Source of the DNA: Arcobacter sp.
GTDB taxonomy: Bacteria > Acidobacteriota > Terriglobia > Bryobacterales > Bryobacteraceae
Direction of reading: 5' to 3'
Length of the DNA: 36,128 nt
Assembly (NCBI GenBank): GCA_020723085.1
Contig: DYJN01000040.1
Coordinates: 1-36,128, forward strand
Below are positions 1 through 10,386 of this stretch, piece after piece (position 1 is the stretch's first letter; the number at the start of each line of letters is the position of its first letter). The position numbers and the translations under genes are program-made. Under the pieces are notes generated by a model. That model searched no databases, was not told the origin of the DNA, and saw nothing but the letters and a program-made list of their open reading frames with translations.

Positions 1-1020
1 AGCAGCACAGAGCCGACAGCCGTGTGAAGCCTATTCGATTGCGAGCCTGAGGCGAAGCTTGGCCGAACAGCTGATGCGGCAGCTTCCGTGCTTCCCCTCT
101 TGTGGGGCATGACGTTTTATGACTCAGTGGCACCGGAGGCTGCACACACCGAATCGCTTCCATCTGGTCTGTCTGTGCGCGCTCATGGGAGTATGCTGCG
201 CGCGGCGCGCATCCGGCCCGCACTCCCCTCCGTCTGACTGGCCGCGTGGCCCTCGACGCTATGTAGTGGCATAAAAGCCCCGTTCGACCCGATGGCGTAC
301 CTCTACCTGGCCGATGCGCGCGCCTAGCGCGGTGGATCGGGATGACCTCATCGGCATAGCGAGGCTGGTGCCCTGATGGCGGTGCCGCGCCGGCGCGCAT
401 ATCCCTCGCACCTCGATTGACCGAGGCATACGGCACGCCATGCGCCGGATCGCCCCGTGCGCCGATGAAGACCTTGAGGAATGCCAGGAGGCTGAAGAGC
501 GCGCTGGCGTTCATGCCCGCGCACGATTTTGCGGCGAGTGCGAGCGTATGGGGGTGTGGAGTCGGCGTGTGGATTGGAAGACATGGGGGAGCGCACGGAC
601 GCTGAGATTGCGACCGGCTTGGAGTGGCGTGGCATCAGGCGCGCAAAGCGCGCATTCTGGCCGTCGAAAAGCTGCTTCGATGATGCGGGTGAGGCGCCGC
701 GGCGCAGGAGCCCGAGGGGGGCATGCGCCCGTCTGGCCGGCAGTCTTGGATGCGGCACTCTGGTCTCCCTCCAGCCCGTAGCCTTGCTTGCTTCAGCCGG
801 CATGGTAGTGGTGGCTCACACAGATGAGCCTGCGGTTGCGTTGATGGCGGTGGTTGCGCGCGCAGGTCCGGCAGCGGTGGCTCACAGGATAAGCCTATGC
901 GAGGCCGCTTCAGGCCAACAGTATCCCTTATAATATCCCTCACTGGTCTATCTCGCTCCCCAGCAGAGTAATAAGCTATTTAATTACATATACTTGCAAA
1001 GACATATAGGAAACTTTACG
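1..1020. other. Region without a credible gene; possible decayed mobile or foreign DNA
   Basis: Short open frames exist on both strands (the longest about 150 codons), but they overlap one another, lack recognisable motifs and read as low-complexity Arg/Ala/Pro-rich shadow translations. Base use changes toward the right end: roughly 900-1020 is AT-rich compared with the rest of the window. An 11-base repeat associated with small hairpins lies at 810-895. The next gene seems to begin in the middle of its family's normal sequence, so this block probably reached its position by rearrangement or insertion. I cannot name a transposase or an element end, so the mobile-element reading is inference only. 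Confidence 0.5.
810..895. repeat. Two spaced copies of GGTGGCTCACA, each starting a small hairpin
   Basis: GGTGGCTCACA occurs at 810-820 and again at 876-886, exactly 66 bases apart. The first copy forms a perfect hairpin, GGCTCA (813-818) with TGAGCC (825-830). The second forms an imperfect one, GGCTCA (879-884) with TAAGCC (890-895), with one mismatch. Repeated short motifs like this occur near the ends of some insertion sequences, but no element can be named here. Confidence 0.4.
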
Positions 1021-1025
1021 ACCTA

Positions 1026-1751
1026 ATGATGGATTATTTCAGCGCGGCCAACGTCAAGAGACTGCTCGCGCAGTGCGAGCGCGCCGGCATCACGGGATGG
1101 CAGTCGCGGGCGGACAGGCACATCCTGCGGCTGCTCCGCGAATACCGCAACGAAGGCGGCAAACTCCACTGGATCGCGCAGACGGCCACCGAGCTGGCCG
1201 ACTTCGGCCGCAACGTCCGGGACGCAGCCGCGGCGGGCGCGGCGGGCATCTACCTGCATGGGGCGAACACGGACAGGCTGTGGCTCGGCCGGCGCCGCGG
1301 GGAGATCGAAGAGCGCCTGAAGCGCATCCGGGCGGCTGGCCTGCGGACGGGCATGGCCACGCACATTCCGGAAGTGATCGACTGGGCCGAGGAACGCGGC
1401 CTCGACGTCGATTTCTACATGGCCTGCCTGTACAACCTCAGCCGCCCGCATGAAGAGGCGCTGAAGCTGGCCGGCGGGCCGGTGACAGGCGAGTTCTTCC
1501 ACGAGCCGGACCGCCGGCGGATGCTGGCCCGCGTGAAGCAAACAAAAAAGCAGTGTATTGTTTTCAAGGTCTACGGGGCCGGCAGGCGGTGCGGGAGCCG
1601 GGCAGACCGTCTGGCGGCGCTCGGCGAGGTCTTCGCCTGGGCCAAGCCGCAGGACTGCGTCGTGATCGGGATGTATCCGAAGCGCGCCGATCAGGCGGCG
1701 GACAATGCGCAGCTTGTCCGCCAAACGCTGGCCTCCACGGCGCGCCCGTAA
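1026..1751 (+). CDS. TIM-barrel family protein, apparently 5'-truncated
   Basis: The 241-residue product resembles, from memory, an acidobacterial family of about 300-residue exported proteins with a TIM-barrel-like fold and unknown reaction. Recognisable family segments are GMATHIPEVIDWAEERGLD, DFYMACLYNLSR, GEFFHEPDRRRML, KQCIVFKVYGAGR and the C-terminal DCVVIGMYPK. Homologues as I recall them carry a signal peptide and about 60-80 further residues before the DYFSAANVKRLL segment, but here the frame starts just ahead of it and is closed by a TAA at 981-983. The bases before the ATG are AT-rich, and an AGGA lies about 13 bases upstream, which is a poor distance for ribosome binding. It may be a pseudogene, or a shortened protein kept in the cytoplasm. 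Function is not known to me. Confidence 0.6.
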   Translation: MMDYFSAANVKRLLAQCERAGITGWQSRADRHILRLLREYRNEGGKLHWIAQTATELADFGRNVRDAAAAGAAGIYLHGANTDRLWLGRRRGEIEERLKRIRAAGLRTGMATHIPEVIDWAEERGLDVDFYMACLYNLSRPHEEALKLAGGPVTGEFFHEPDRRRMLARVKQTKKQCIVFKVYGAGRRCGSRADRLAALGEVFAWAKPQDCVVIGMYPKRADQAADNAQLVRQTLASTARP

Positions 1752-1776
1752 GCGGGCGAAGGCGCGCGCCCGCCGC

Positions 1777-2697
1777 TCAGATCTGGTAGTCCTCCGCGGG
1801 GGCAGGCGCGGGCGCGGGTTGCGGCTCGGGCAGGGGCCTGAGGATGGGATCCAGCTCCGCCGCCGCTCCCCAGGCGGCGAACCGCAATCCGATCCGCGCG
1901 AGCACATACGCCTGCTGAAGCAGCACGAGCAACGCGAACAGCGCCGCGCCGCCCGCCTCCAGCCGCGCGGCCAGCTCGACATAGACATACGCCAGCAAGG
2001 CGCCCGTGGCGGCGAAGCACGCCCACAACCCGAACACGACACCCAGGTTGCGCCAGACCAGGAGCAGCGAGCCGAAGCAGGCGCGCAGGCTCTGGCGCGA
2101 GCCCGACAGGGCCAGGCGGACTTTGGCAAAGTCCATCGCCGTCGAGATCAGTCCGGACAGGAGAATCAGCAGCGCCAGGCGGGCATAGCCGGTCATCACC
2201 AGCGGGCGCGCCTCCAGTCCTTCGCCCCACACCGCCTCCGCGCCGCGCTGCAACAGAGCGGTTGCGGCGAATGCTGCGCCGTAAGCAGCCATCGAATACA
2301 GCGACAGCCGCAGATAAGGCCAGAAATGCTTTCCCGCATTGCGCCAGAAGATCTCCTGCGAGTACGCCGGCTCGTCGCGCGCCAGCACCGGAACCGCGCC
2401 GGCGGCCAGATACACCGCGCCTGCAAGCAGGATCGCAGACGCCGCAGCTCCTGCGGTTGCGGCCGCAGGCAGCGCCGCGCCCGCCGCGGCGTAGATCTCG
2501 GCCAGCCAGGCGAGGTCGAACTGCCGCATCAGTTCATCGCCCAGCCGCGAGCGCCCGAGCTGCGGCACGGCGATGGCCATCAGCGGCAGCGCCGCAGCCA
2601 GCGCGCACAGCGTATGGAAGCACCAGTACAGCGCCAGCATCCGCTTGCGCCGCCACGCCCGCCCGAGCCCGCTCCACCATGCGATCCACGGCAGCAT
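1777..2697 (-). CDS. Polytopic membrane protein of unknown function
   Basis: A 306-residue hydrophobic protein with about six predicted membrane segments. Two lie in the first 110 residues, and others cover the Ala-rich stretch near residues 85-105, the LALLILLSGLIS region, the VVFGLWACFAATG region and the ALFALLVLLQQAYVL region. The C-terminus is a short Pro/Ala-rich tail. The ATG is preceded by GGAGGAA five bases upstream, and this ribosome binding site touches the stop codon of the M1 peptidase gene, so the two are almost certainly translated from one mRNA. I do not recognise a named family. The general look, a membrane protein with long amphipathic linkers, is seen in uncharacterised acidobacterial proteins. 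Confidence 0.7.
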   Translation of the reverse strand: MLPWIAWWSGLGRAWRRKRMLALYWCFHTLCALAAALPLMAIAVPQLGRSRLGDELMRQFDLAWLAEIYAAAGAALPAAATAGAAASAILLAGAVYLAAGAVPVLARDEPAYSQEIFWRNAGKHFWPYLRLSLYSMAAYGAAFAATALLQRGAEAVWGEGLEARPLVMTGYARLALLILLSGLISTAMDFAKVRLALSGSRQSLRACFGSLLLVWRNLGVVFGLWACFAATGALLAYVYVELAARLEAGGAALFALLVLLQQAYVLARIGLRFAAWGAAAELDPILRPLPEPQPAPAPAPAEDYQI

Positions 2698-2707
2698 CGC
2701 TTCCTCC

Positions 2708-4786
2708 CTACACGAGCGCTGTCATCCACAGCATGGCGTTCTGCGCCCAGAACAGGACGCGCAACATCCATTGAGCGCCTAAAGCGGCGTTGTAATCCGC
2801 CTTGCGGCTGTTGTTGGCGAAGTTCACGTCCAAGGCGTACTTTCTCTGCGGGTCGACAGTGGCGCTTTCGATCTCCGCCGCCCGCGAAAAGGCGAACTTG
2901 ATCCACCGTCCTTCGCCGTTCCACTCCCGGCGCTCGACGCGCCCGTCGCGGAAGCGGATCTCGATCTCCTGGGGCGCGGCGGCGTCGCCGAGCCGCTCGA
3001 TTTTCACCCAGGATTCGTATTGCGGCTTCTCGCCGCGCTTCTCCCGCTCCCTGTCCCGCCGCCGTCCCTCTTCCGCCGTGAGGGTCTCCTTCCTGCCGCC
3101 GCTGTCGAACACTCCCACGGGCGTCCCGATCCTGCGGTTGCGGATCTCCGACACTGCGTAGTCGAGCTTCCGGCTGCCAAAGACGAACTGCGAGAAGAAC
3201 CAGTCCATGTTTCTGCCGGAGATCTCATTCACCACCTGCTGGAAATCGCGCGAGTGCGGATGGCGGAAGCGCCAGCGCTGATGGTAAGTGCGCATGATGC
3301 GCGCCATGGCGTCCTCGCCCAGCAGCCGTTCCAAAGTGCGCAGGGCGAGGCTGGCGCGCGAGTAGGAGCTGATGGAATAGCTGGAGCCGTCGTAGAACTC
3401 CCAGGCGCGGGTGGCGAGCGGATCGCGTACGGGATATCCAACGTGCGCGGCGCGGTCCATCGACGCTTGCGTGAGCTTCGGCAGCCGGAGCCAGGACCAC
3501 ACGTTCCTGCCGAAGACGGTCAGCGGCAGCGACGTGCCCCCGTAGACCTTGTCCATGATCTTGCCCGTCGAATACGTGTTGAAGCCTTCGTCGAGCCACG
3601 ATTCTTCAAACTCGTTGCTCGCCACGAGCTGCATCCAGAACTGGTGCCCGAACTCGTGCACCGTCACCATCTCCAGTGTGAACACGTCCCCGGGCAGCCT
3701 GTACGAAGTGCCCGCCGTGATGAACGTGGGATATTCCATGCCGCCCGCGCCACCGGCGCCATAGGGCGGGTCGACCACGGTGATCGTGCGGTGCGGATAC
3801 CGTCCGTACCATAATCCGAAGTGCTTGAGCGCCGCCGTCAGCGCGTGGAAGTGGCGGTCGGTCTGTTCGGCGTGCTCCGGCTGGATGAGCGCGATCATCT
3901 TCACGTCCGACAGCCGGGCGTCGCCGGCGCGGATGCCATGCAGCCGCGCCACGGCGGCGAGCTCCTCCGCCGTGGTTTGCTTCTGCGCCTCGAACATCCG
4001 CTCGACGCGCAGGAAGCCCGGCTGCGCGGTCCAGGCGAAATCGGTCACCGAGGGCTGCACGAACAGATAGGTGGACGTGCCGCGCCTGGCGTCATCCGTG
4101 CGCCGGACCATCTCGCCGGTGGCGCCCACGGCGAAGCGCGACGGCACGGTCAGCTCCACGCGGTAGTCGCCGTAATTGGCGTAAAACTCGGAGTTGGCGT
4201 GAAATTGATGGCAATTCCAGCCGCTTTTTTCGGCGTATCGGAAGCCTTTTGTCTCCCAGACGCCGATTTTCGGGAACCACTGCCCGGCGAGATGAAAATC
4301 GCCGTGGTAGCCGGTGCGGGCGAAGACCTTGGGCAGCTTCGTCGTGAACCGCATCAAGACGCGCAGCGCCGCGCCGGGCTTTACCGGCGCCGGCAGCGGA
4401 ACTTCGATCACGGTGCAATCGTCCGGGTTTCCATCGTCGGGCGAAATACACCGGATGCGCGGCGTCAGGTCCGTGCCATCGTCCAGCCGCATAGAATCGA
4501 CCTGGATCCAGCCCCAGCCGTCGCCGGAAGCGCGGTCCCCGCGCAGTTGCCCGCCGGATTCACGGAAGAACGTCGAGCGAGAGTTCCGGAAGGCATTCAT
4601 GTAAAGGTGGAATTGAAGCGCGGGAACCGTGTCCGGCGAACTGTTCACCCAGGCGAGTGTCTGCTCGCCCGCAATGGTGTGGGACCGCGGGTCGAGCGAG
4701 GCGCGGATGTCATAGCTGGCAACGGGAGGGGCCAGTTGCGCGCACAGGGGCAGGGAGAAGGCCAGCACGGTCAGCCAGAGTCGCAT
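2708..4786 (-). CDS. M1-family metallopeptidase, exported
   Basis: A 692-residue zinc aminopeptidase-like protein. The start at 4786 gives a clean signal peptide (MRLWLTVLAFSLPLCAQ), so it should act in the periplasm or be secreted. The first domain resembles the M1 beta-sandwich. The substrate-anchoring loop appears as GGMEYP (GAMEN-type). The zinc site is complete: H377-E378-F-G-H381, then E400 in WLDEG, matching HExxH-x18-E. The region after it is helical, as in the family. A longer in-frame start at 5053 would add an Arg-rich extension overlapping the rhodanese gene and was rejected. The natural substrate cannot be read from sequence. It is co-transcribed with the downstream membrane protein. 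Confidence 0.92.
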   Translation of the reverse strand: MRLWLTVLAFSLPLCAQLAPPVASYDIRASLDPRSHTIAGEQTLAWVNSSPDTVPALQFHLYMNAFRNSRSTFFRESGGQLRGDRASGDGWGWIQVDSMRLDDGTDLTPRIRCISPDDGNPDDCTVIEVPLPAPVKPGAALRVLMRFTTKLPKVFARTGYHGDFHLAGQWFPKIGVWETKGFRYAEKSGWNCHQFHANSEFYANYGDYRVELTVPSRFAVGATGEMVRRTDDARRGTSTYLFVQPSVTDFAWTAQPGFLRVERMFEAQKQTTAEELAAVARLHGIRAGDARLSDVKMIALIQPEHAEQTDRHFHALTAALKHFGLWYGRYPHRTITVVDPPYGAGGAGGMEYPTFITAGTSYRLPGDVFTLEMVTVHEFGHQFWMQLVASNEFEESWLDEGFNTYSTGKIMDKVYGGTSLPLTVFGRNVWSWLRLPKLTQASMDRAAHVGYPVRDPLATRAWEFYDGSSYSISSYSRASLALRTLERLLGEDAMARIMRTYHQRWRFRHPHSRDFQQVVNEISGRNMDWFFSQFVFGSRKLDYAVSEIRNRRIGTPVGVFDSGGRKETLTAEEGRRRDREREKRGEKPQYESWVKIERLGDAAAPQEIEIRFRDGRVERREWNGEGRWIKFAFSRAAEIESATVDPQRKYALDVNFANNSRKADYNAALGAQWMLRVLFWAQNAMLWMTALV

Positions 4787-4821
4787 GGGAAAGCCGGGTG
4801 ACCAGCATACCGCAGCCAAGG

Positions 4822-5190
4822 CTACATTTCCACGGGCAGGCCGCGCTCCACCCAGTCGCGCCAGCCGCCCGCGAGCGAGAGGCAGTTCGTATAGCCCATT
4901 CGCTGAAGATTGTCCGCGGCCAAGGCGCTGCGGTATCCGCCTCCGCAGTAGAGCACGAGCGTAGCGGAGGGATCGGGGAACAGCCGCTCGATGTCGCGCT
5001 CGATCACGCCCTTGCTCAGATGGATGGCGCCGGGAATCCTGCCGGCGTTCCACTCGCTCTCCTCCCGTGTGTCAATGAGAACGTGCTGGCGTCCGCTGTC
5101 CAGCCACTCGAGATATTCGGGGACGTCGATCTCCCGCACGCGCGACTTGGCGTCGGCGACAAGGTTCAGGAAGCCTGGCGAATGCTTCAT
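4822..5190 (-). CDS. Single-domain rhodanese-like sulfurtransferase
   Basis: A 122-residue protein consisting of one rhodanese domain. The catalytic cysteine is C82 in the loop CGGGYRS, which fits the CxxGxR active site, and an LIDTREESEWNAGRIPGA segment precedes it, as in active members. The family moves sulfane sulfur from thiosulfate or a persulfide to cyanide or a protein acceptor. No signal peptide is visible, so it should be cytoplasmic. The start MKHSPGF at 5190 is chosen because the longer frame (to 5295) would overlap the end of metY with an Arg/Ala-rich extension. It follows metY by 65 bases on the same strand, so both may serve sulfur assimilation; that link is inference. Confidence 0.9.
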   Translation of the reverse strand: MKHSPGFLNLVADAKSRVREIDVPEYLEWLDSGRQHVLIDTREESEWNAGRIPGAIHLSKGVIERDIERLFPDPSATLVLYCGGGYRSALAADNLQRMGYTNCLSLAGGWRDWVERGLPVEM

Positions 5191-5255
5191 GAAAGCCGAT
5201 TGTAGCGGATCGGCGCGGCGGCGCAGGCCCGGTGCCCGCGCCGCCGCGCGGCGCA

Positions 5256-6596
<1,341 letters not shown>

Positions 6597-6660
6597 GGCC
6601 GGAGTCCTCCGAGGCGGGCGGTGACACTGGCTTGTCCGGCAGCTTTGCGGTTGGCGCGGG

Positions 6661-7713
6661 CTACCGCGGATCGAAATAGAGGGTTTCGGGAACGATCTGA
6701 TTCGTCCGGGAGAGCGCGCAGTATCCGCAGCGATGCGTGTAGAACGGAGCGACCTGTTTGACGGCAGCGATCACATCCCGGTTGTTTTGCAGGATGTCGC
6801 GCGTGTGCTCGGTCGCCACAGCCAGACGGGGGCGGAAGCGGCTGAGGGTTTCCCGGGCGCCGCGGAGGGCGCGGACTTCCGCACCTTCAATGTCCATCTT
6901 GATCACGTCGAGCCGTTGGAGGCCCAACTCCCGGACAACGGCATCAATTGTCGTCAACTGTACCGTCTCGCCCGAAGGTCCGCGCCGGTCGACGACGCTA
7001 TGGCCGGCCGGATTGTCATCCCAGTGTGAGAGAGTCAACTCTTCCTCCCGGTCCCAGACGCCTTTTGTCACGAGCTCGGCCCGGCCGGCGCTCAGTGGTC
7101 CGGAGAGGTTGCGCCGGATGCACTCGATTTGCCCGGCTGCCGATTCGAAAATGATCACGCGCGCCGCGCCGGCGCGGAGCACCCAGTGCGCCCAGTCGCC
7201 GACGAAGCCGCCGCAGTCCAGCACGACGTCCCCGCGCCGGATTTCGAGGCCCGGATAGGCGGCCAGCGCATACTGCGCCAGGCTGAAGCGGATGCTGGCT
7301 TCGCTGGCGCCGCTGGGATACCACCAGGGGCTCAGGGGCGTGTCCCAGAGCTGATGGCCCTGTTCGTCGGTGCGTATCAGGCGGCTGGTGTTCTTGCTGT
7401 CGTCTCTGGCGGCCAATGTTCGATACCCTTCCCTTAATCCCATTGCCGCCTCCCACCGGGAACACAGCGGGTTGCGTGCGCTCCAAGCGATGCAGAAGTG
7501 CGGGATGGGCGATATCAGCAGGCCTCGGACCAGTATCGACCGGCCGCCTGCCGTGAAGGACAGCAGGAGGGCTGGGAGAAGCAGAACGACCAATGACCAG
7601 AACACTGCCCGGACAAATCCTTGGAGGGCGAGCCGGCGCCCACCGCGGCTGGTGCGGGGCCGGTCTTCAGGCGAAAGGGGGCTTGAGGCGGCGGCAGGCT
7701 GGTTCTCTGACAT
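6661..7713 (-). CDS. FkbM-family SAM methyltransferase with N-terminal membrane anchor
   Basis: A 350-residue protein. Residues 1-27 are polar and basic, and a membrane segment follows near 33-53 (FVRAVFWSLVVLLLPALLLS). After a linker the methyltransferase domain starts with the SAM-binding motif VLDCGGFVGDWAHW near residue 163 and has the FkbM hallmark VIKMDIEGAEVRALRGA near residue 270. FkbM proteins methylate hydroxyl groups on sugars or natural products; the substrate here is unknown. A second FkbM protein with the same layout lies at 33784-34692, and the two share VTKGVWD / VPKGVWD and (I/V)KMDIEGAEVRAL. The start is an ATG with AGGGAG about ten bases upstream. It lies 103 bases before metY on the same strand. 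Confidence 0.88.
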   Translation of the reverse strand: MSENQPAAASSPLSPEDRPRTSRGGRRLALQGFVRAVFWSLVVLLLPALLLSFTAGGRSILVRGLLISPIPHFCIAWSARNPLCSRWEAAMGLREGYRTLAARDDSKNTSRLIRTDEQGHQLWDTPLSPWWYPSGASEASIRFSLAQYALAAYPGLEIRRGDVVLDCGGFVGDWAHWVLRAGAARVIIFESAAGQIECIRRNLSGPLSAGRAELVTKGVWDREEELTLSHWDDNPAGHSVVDRRGPSGETVQLTTIDAVVRELGLQRLDVIKMDIEGAEVRALRGARETLSRFRPRLAVATEHTRDILQNNRDVIAAVKQVAPFYTHRCGYCALSRTNQIVPETLYFDPR

Positions 7714-7898
7714 GAAGGATTCATCTCCCTAACAGCTGACTGGACGGTCTTTCCTCATGTAAAGATCCTCCGAACAGGATACGAAGGTTTCAGGCGTGCT
7801 CCAAGCGGGCAGAGACTGCGGCAGCCTGATGCGGCCCCATTTCAGGCCCGGGCAGCAAGCGCTGGCCTCGCGGCCTTGTGATCGGTGAGGATAGGATC

Positions 7899-9269
7899 AT
7901 GGTCCTGGGAATTGCCGGACTGCTGTTGCTCGTGCCCGCGGTGGAGACCTGCACGCCGGCGCGCTGGCGCGACGCAGCGCCTGAATCGCTCGACCTTTTG
8001 CGCGGGACGCCCATCAATTGCCTGCTGGTGGAGCCATCGGCGGAGTCCGCGGATTTGTTTAGGGCGGCGCGGGAACGCGGGCTGCTTGCGATGGCCGTGA
8101 TTCGCGGGGCGGACACTGCCGCCGCGGCGCGCGCGCTGGAGGCGGGCGCGGAGGGCATTGCCGCGGAGGGGCCTCGTTCGGAGGCTCTGGCGCGGCTGGC
8201 GCAGGAGCGGGGCAAGCCGTTTGTGCAGATCGTGCCGCGGCGGGAGTTGCGGCTGGAGCCGGGCGTGCGCGTGCTGGCCACGCACGAGGGGCTGTGGGCG
8301 GGGGTGCGGATCGAAAAAGACCAGACGAAGGCGCAGCCCACCGGAGGGCCGTGGATCGAGACCAACTCGGGCTTCCTGAAGTTTCTGCGCGCCGCCGCTC
8401 CCGCCGGCGCGGCTGTGTGGATGGCCCATCCCGCGCCCGCTGAGCCGCAGCCGGCCTCGCGCTATGTGCAGGCCATCGCCGACGCCGCCATCTGCGGGGC
8501 GAAATGGGTGCTGGATTTCGACCCCGATTTCTGGAAGCGCGTGCGCGCAGGCGAGCCGAAAGGCAGGCGCGATTGGGCGCGTGTCATGAACGCGCTGCGC
8601 TTTTTCCAGGATCTTGAGCCGGTCCGCTGGCAGGACGGTTCGTCCCTGGCGGCGGTGATTGACGGGCAGAGCGGAGGGCTGGTCTCGGGCGGCCTTGTCG
8701 ACATGATCACGGCCAAGCACATTCCCCTGAGAGCCGTGCCCCCTCAGGCGCTGCCGCGCCTTTCCGGCGAAATCCACACGCTGCTGGCTATCGAGCCTGG
8801 GCGGCTGACGGCGGAGCAGCGCGAGGCCGCGCGCGCCGTGGCGCGGCGCGGGGCGACGCTGGTCAACGGACCCGCCGGATGGAAACTGGAGCCGCCGCCG
8901 CCGGGGAAATTCACTTACAGCGATGAGCAGGTGAAGCAGCTCGATCAGATCTGGCGCGAGGTGAATTCCATCATCGGACGCCGGAATTACGGCGTCCGCG
9001 TTTTCGGCGCTCCGGGCATGCTTTCCACTCTGAAAAAGTCTCCCGATGGCCGCCATCTCGCCGTGATTTTCGTGAATTACACCGATTATCCCGTGGAAAA
9101 CGTCACCCTGCATTTTCTGGGGCGCGTGCAGCGCGCTCGTGTTTCCGGCCTGCGCGGGGAGCGCGTACTGGAAACCTACGAGGTGGATGACGGCACGGGA
9201 GTGGATCTGGCCCGGGTTGAAGATCTGGCCGTGGTGGTGGTGGAGCGCGCGGATCAGCCGAAGCGGTAG
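7899..9269 (+). CDS. Exported protein of unknown function
   Basis: I do not recognise a named family. The product (456 residues from the ATG at 7899) begins with MVLGIAGLLLLVPAVE, a plausible signal peptide. The first half alternates short beta and alpha elements (LLVEPS, LLAMAVIRG, KPFVQIVP), suggesting a TIM-barrel or glycosidase-like fold, and the last 70 residues look like a small beta domain (AVIFVNYTDYPVENVTLHFLG). ATG 7899 is preferred to an in-frame GTG at 7878 because GAGGATAGG sits just before it and the hydrophobic core then starts at the N-terminus. The 3' end overlaps the convergent DUF362 gene by 16 bases. The 185-base divergent gap to its left holds the ribosome site of the FkbM gene and nothing else I can name. 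Confidence 0.7.
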   Translation: MVLGIAGLLLLVPAVETCTPARWRDAAPESLDLLRGTPINCLLVEPSAESADLFRAARERGLLAMAVIRGADTAAAARALEAGAEGIAAEGPRSEALARLAQERGKPFVQIVPRRELRLEPGVRVLATHEGLWAGVRIEKDQTKAQPTGGPWIETNSGFLKFLRAAAPAGAAVWMAHPAPAEPQPASRYVQAIADAAICGAKWVLDFDPDFWKRVRAGEPKGRRDWARVMNALRFFQDLEPVRWQDGSSLAAVIDGQSGGLVSGGLVDMITAKHIPLRAVPPQALPRLSGEIHTLLAIEPGRLTAEQREAARAVARRGATLVNGPAGWKLEPPPPGKFTYSDEQVKQLDQIWREVNSIIGRRNYGVRVFGAPGMLSTLKKSPDGRHLAVIFVNYTDYPVENVTLHFLGRVQRARVSGLRGERVLETYEVDDGTGVDLARVEDLAVVVVERADQPKR

Positions 9270-10363
9270 ACGAGGTCCTCGATCCGTCCGCCGCGGACCT
9301 CGATGCGGTTGAGGTCGGCGCTGCCGGCGCCGAGCTGTTCGGCCAGCAGGAGCATGTTGTCGCAGTGCTCGAACGGCCGCGTGCCGCGCGGGGCGCGCGG
9401 GTTGTAGCCCATCAGCGCGGTGGCCACGGCGTCGGTGGAGACGGCGTTGGCGCCGAGGATCAGGAGGCTTGGTTTGACGTGGCGCAGCCCGCGCACCCAT
9501 GGTCCTTCGCCGCCGGCGACGGTTTCGATGCCGTCGATGAAGGAGATGTGGATCGGCCGCGCGGCGTTCAATTCGGCGATAATGCGCGGCATCCGGAAGC
9601 CGGGGCTCCGGGGGCTGGCGGGATCGCGTTCCGGCGGCGCAGGCGGGGCAGGCTGACGCTTGCCCTCATGGCAGACGACGACGCGCCCCTTGCCGGGATT
9701 CTCGTTCGGCTCCTGCATGCCCGCGTCATCGCCATAGATCGACGCCGGCGTGATGCCGAAGAGGTTTTTCATGGCGAGCGTGACGCCGGTGGTGGCGTGG
9801 TTCTTGAGCTTCGCCATGGAGACGAGCACGTCGGTCTCTTCGTAAGCGCGGTTGAGCAACCACGCCGGGTAGATCAGCCCGCCGCCGGGCACGGCGAAGC
9901 GGGCGTAGTCCTTGTAAGCCCCGCGCGCATTCGTGTTGGCGAACTCGACGCCCGGGGCGGCGTTGCGCAACTGCCGCACGTTCCAGCCGGATTCGAGCAG
10001 GTATTCCTCGAGCGGGCCCGCGGTGGCCCAGCAGCTCTCGACGAAGCGGATGCGGCGCGCTCCGGCGCGGCTGAGCACATGGGCCATGGCCAGCGCGGTG
10101 CGCGGGTGCGTATAGTGCGTGACGCCGAGAGGCCGGCCCTGCCAGCGGTTGGCCGGGCTGCCGGTGAGGTTCAGCTTGACGGTGACCGTCCGGTTGCGGA
10201 CCAGCGCGCCCGCGCCGCCGAGCTGATCGAACATGCGTCCAAGGACCGCGGCCAGGTCCCCGTCATAGGATGCGCAGCGCGCCACGGCCACGGGAGGAGC
10301 GGGAGCGTTCTGAGCCTCGAGCGGGGCCGCGCCCAGTGCGGCCAGCAGTTGTCTGCGGGTCAT
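9254..10363 (-). CDS. DUF362 domain protein with Tat-like signal
   Basis: A 369-residue protein starting MTRRQLLAALGAAPLEA, a short twin-arginine-like export signal. The body matches the DUF362 family as I know it: VKLNLTGSP, HPRTALAMAHVLSRAGARRIRFVES, SMAKLKNHATTGVTLAMKNLFGI, FIDGIETVAGGEGPWV and the C-terminal LGANAVSTDAVATALMGYNP. The family's biochemical role is unsettled, and some members carry iron-sulfur clusters; no ferredoxin-type cysteine cluster is seen here. The minus-strand TACACT hexamer seven bases upstream of the ATG could be its -10 element. It is divergent from the fusion gene at 10393, with a gap of only 29 bases. Confidence 0.85.
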   Translation of the reverse strand: MTRRQLLAALGAAPLEAQNAPAPPVAVARCASYDGDLAAVLGRMFDQLGGAGALVRNRTVTVKLNLTGSPANRWQGRPLGVTHYTHPRTALAMAHVLSRAGARRIRFVESCWATAGPLEEYLLESGWNVRQLRNAAPGVEFANTNARGAYKDYARFAVPGGGLIYPAWLLNRAYEETDVLVSMAKLKNHATTGVTLAMKNLFGITPASIYGDDAGMQEPNENPGKGRVVVCHEGKRQPAPPAPPERDPASPRSPGFRMPRIIAELNAARPIHISFIDGIETVAGGEGPWVRGLRHVKPSLLILGANAVSTDAVATALMGYNPRAPRGTRPFEHCDNMLLLAEQLGAGSADLNRIEVRGGRIEDLVYRFG

Positions 10364-10380
10364 TGCTTCCAGTGTAGTGG

Positions 10381-10386
10381 TAGAAT
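10381..10386 (+). promoter_or_regulatory. Extended -10 element of the amidohydrolase-lyase gene
   Basis: TAGAAT (five of six bases match TATAAT), preceded by TG plus one base as in an extended -10, with six bases between it and the ATG at 10393. No Shine-Dalgarno lies in the gap. Transcription would then start at or next to the A of the ATG, giving a leaderless mRNA. Confidence 0.5.

Noticed and set aside
348-803. A 151-codon minus-strand frame in the left end
   Set aside because: No domain, overlaps frames on the other strand and has no start signals. I considered a decayed transposase but could not align any motif.
4787-5053. An N-terminal extension of the M1 peptidase
   Set aside because: It would hide the signal peptide inside the protein and overlap the rhodanese gene; composition is Arg-rich and shadow-like.
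7754-7781. A small ATCCT/AGGAT hairpin with TCCTCCGA near the first FkbM start
   Set aside because: The motif is partly in a five-base stem, there is only one hairpin, and no promoter or terminator frames it.
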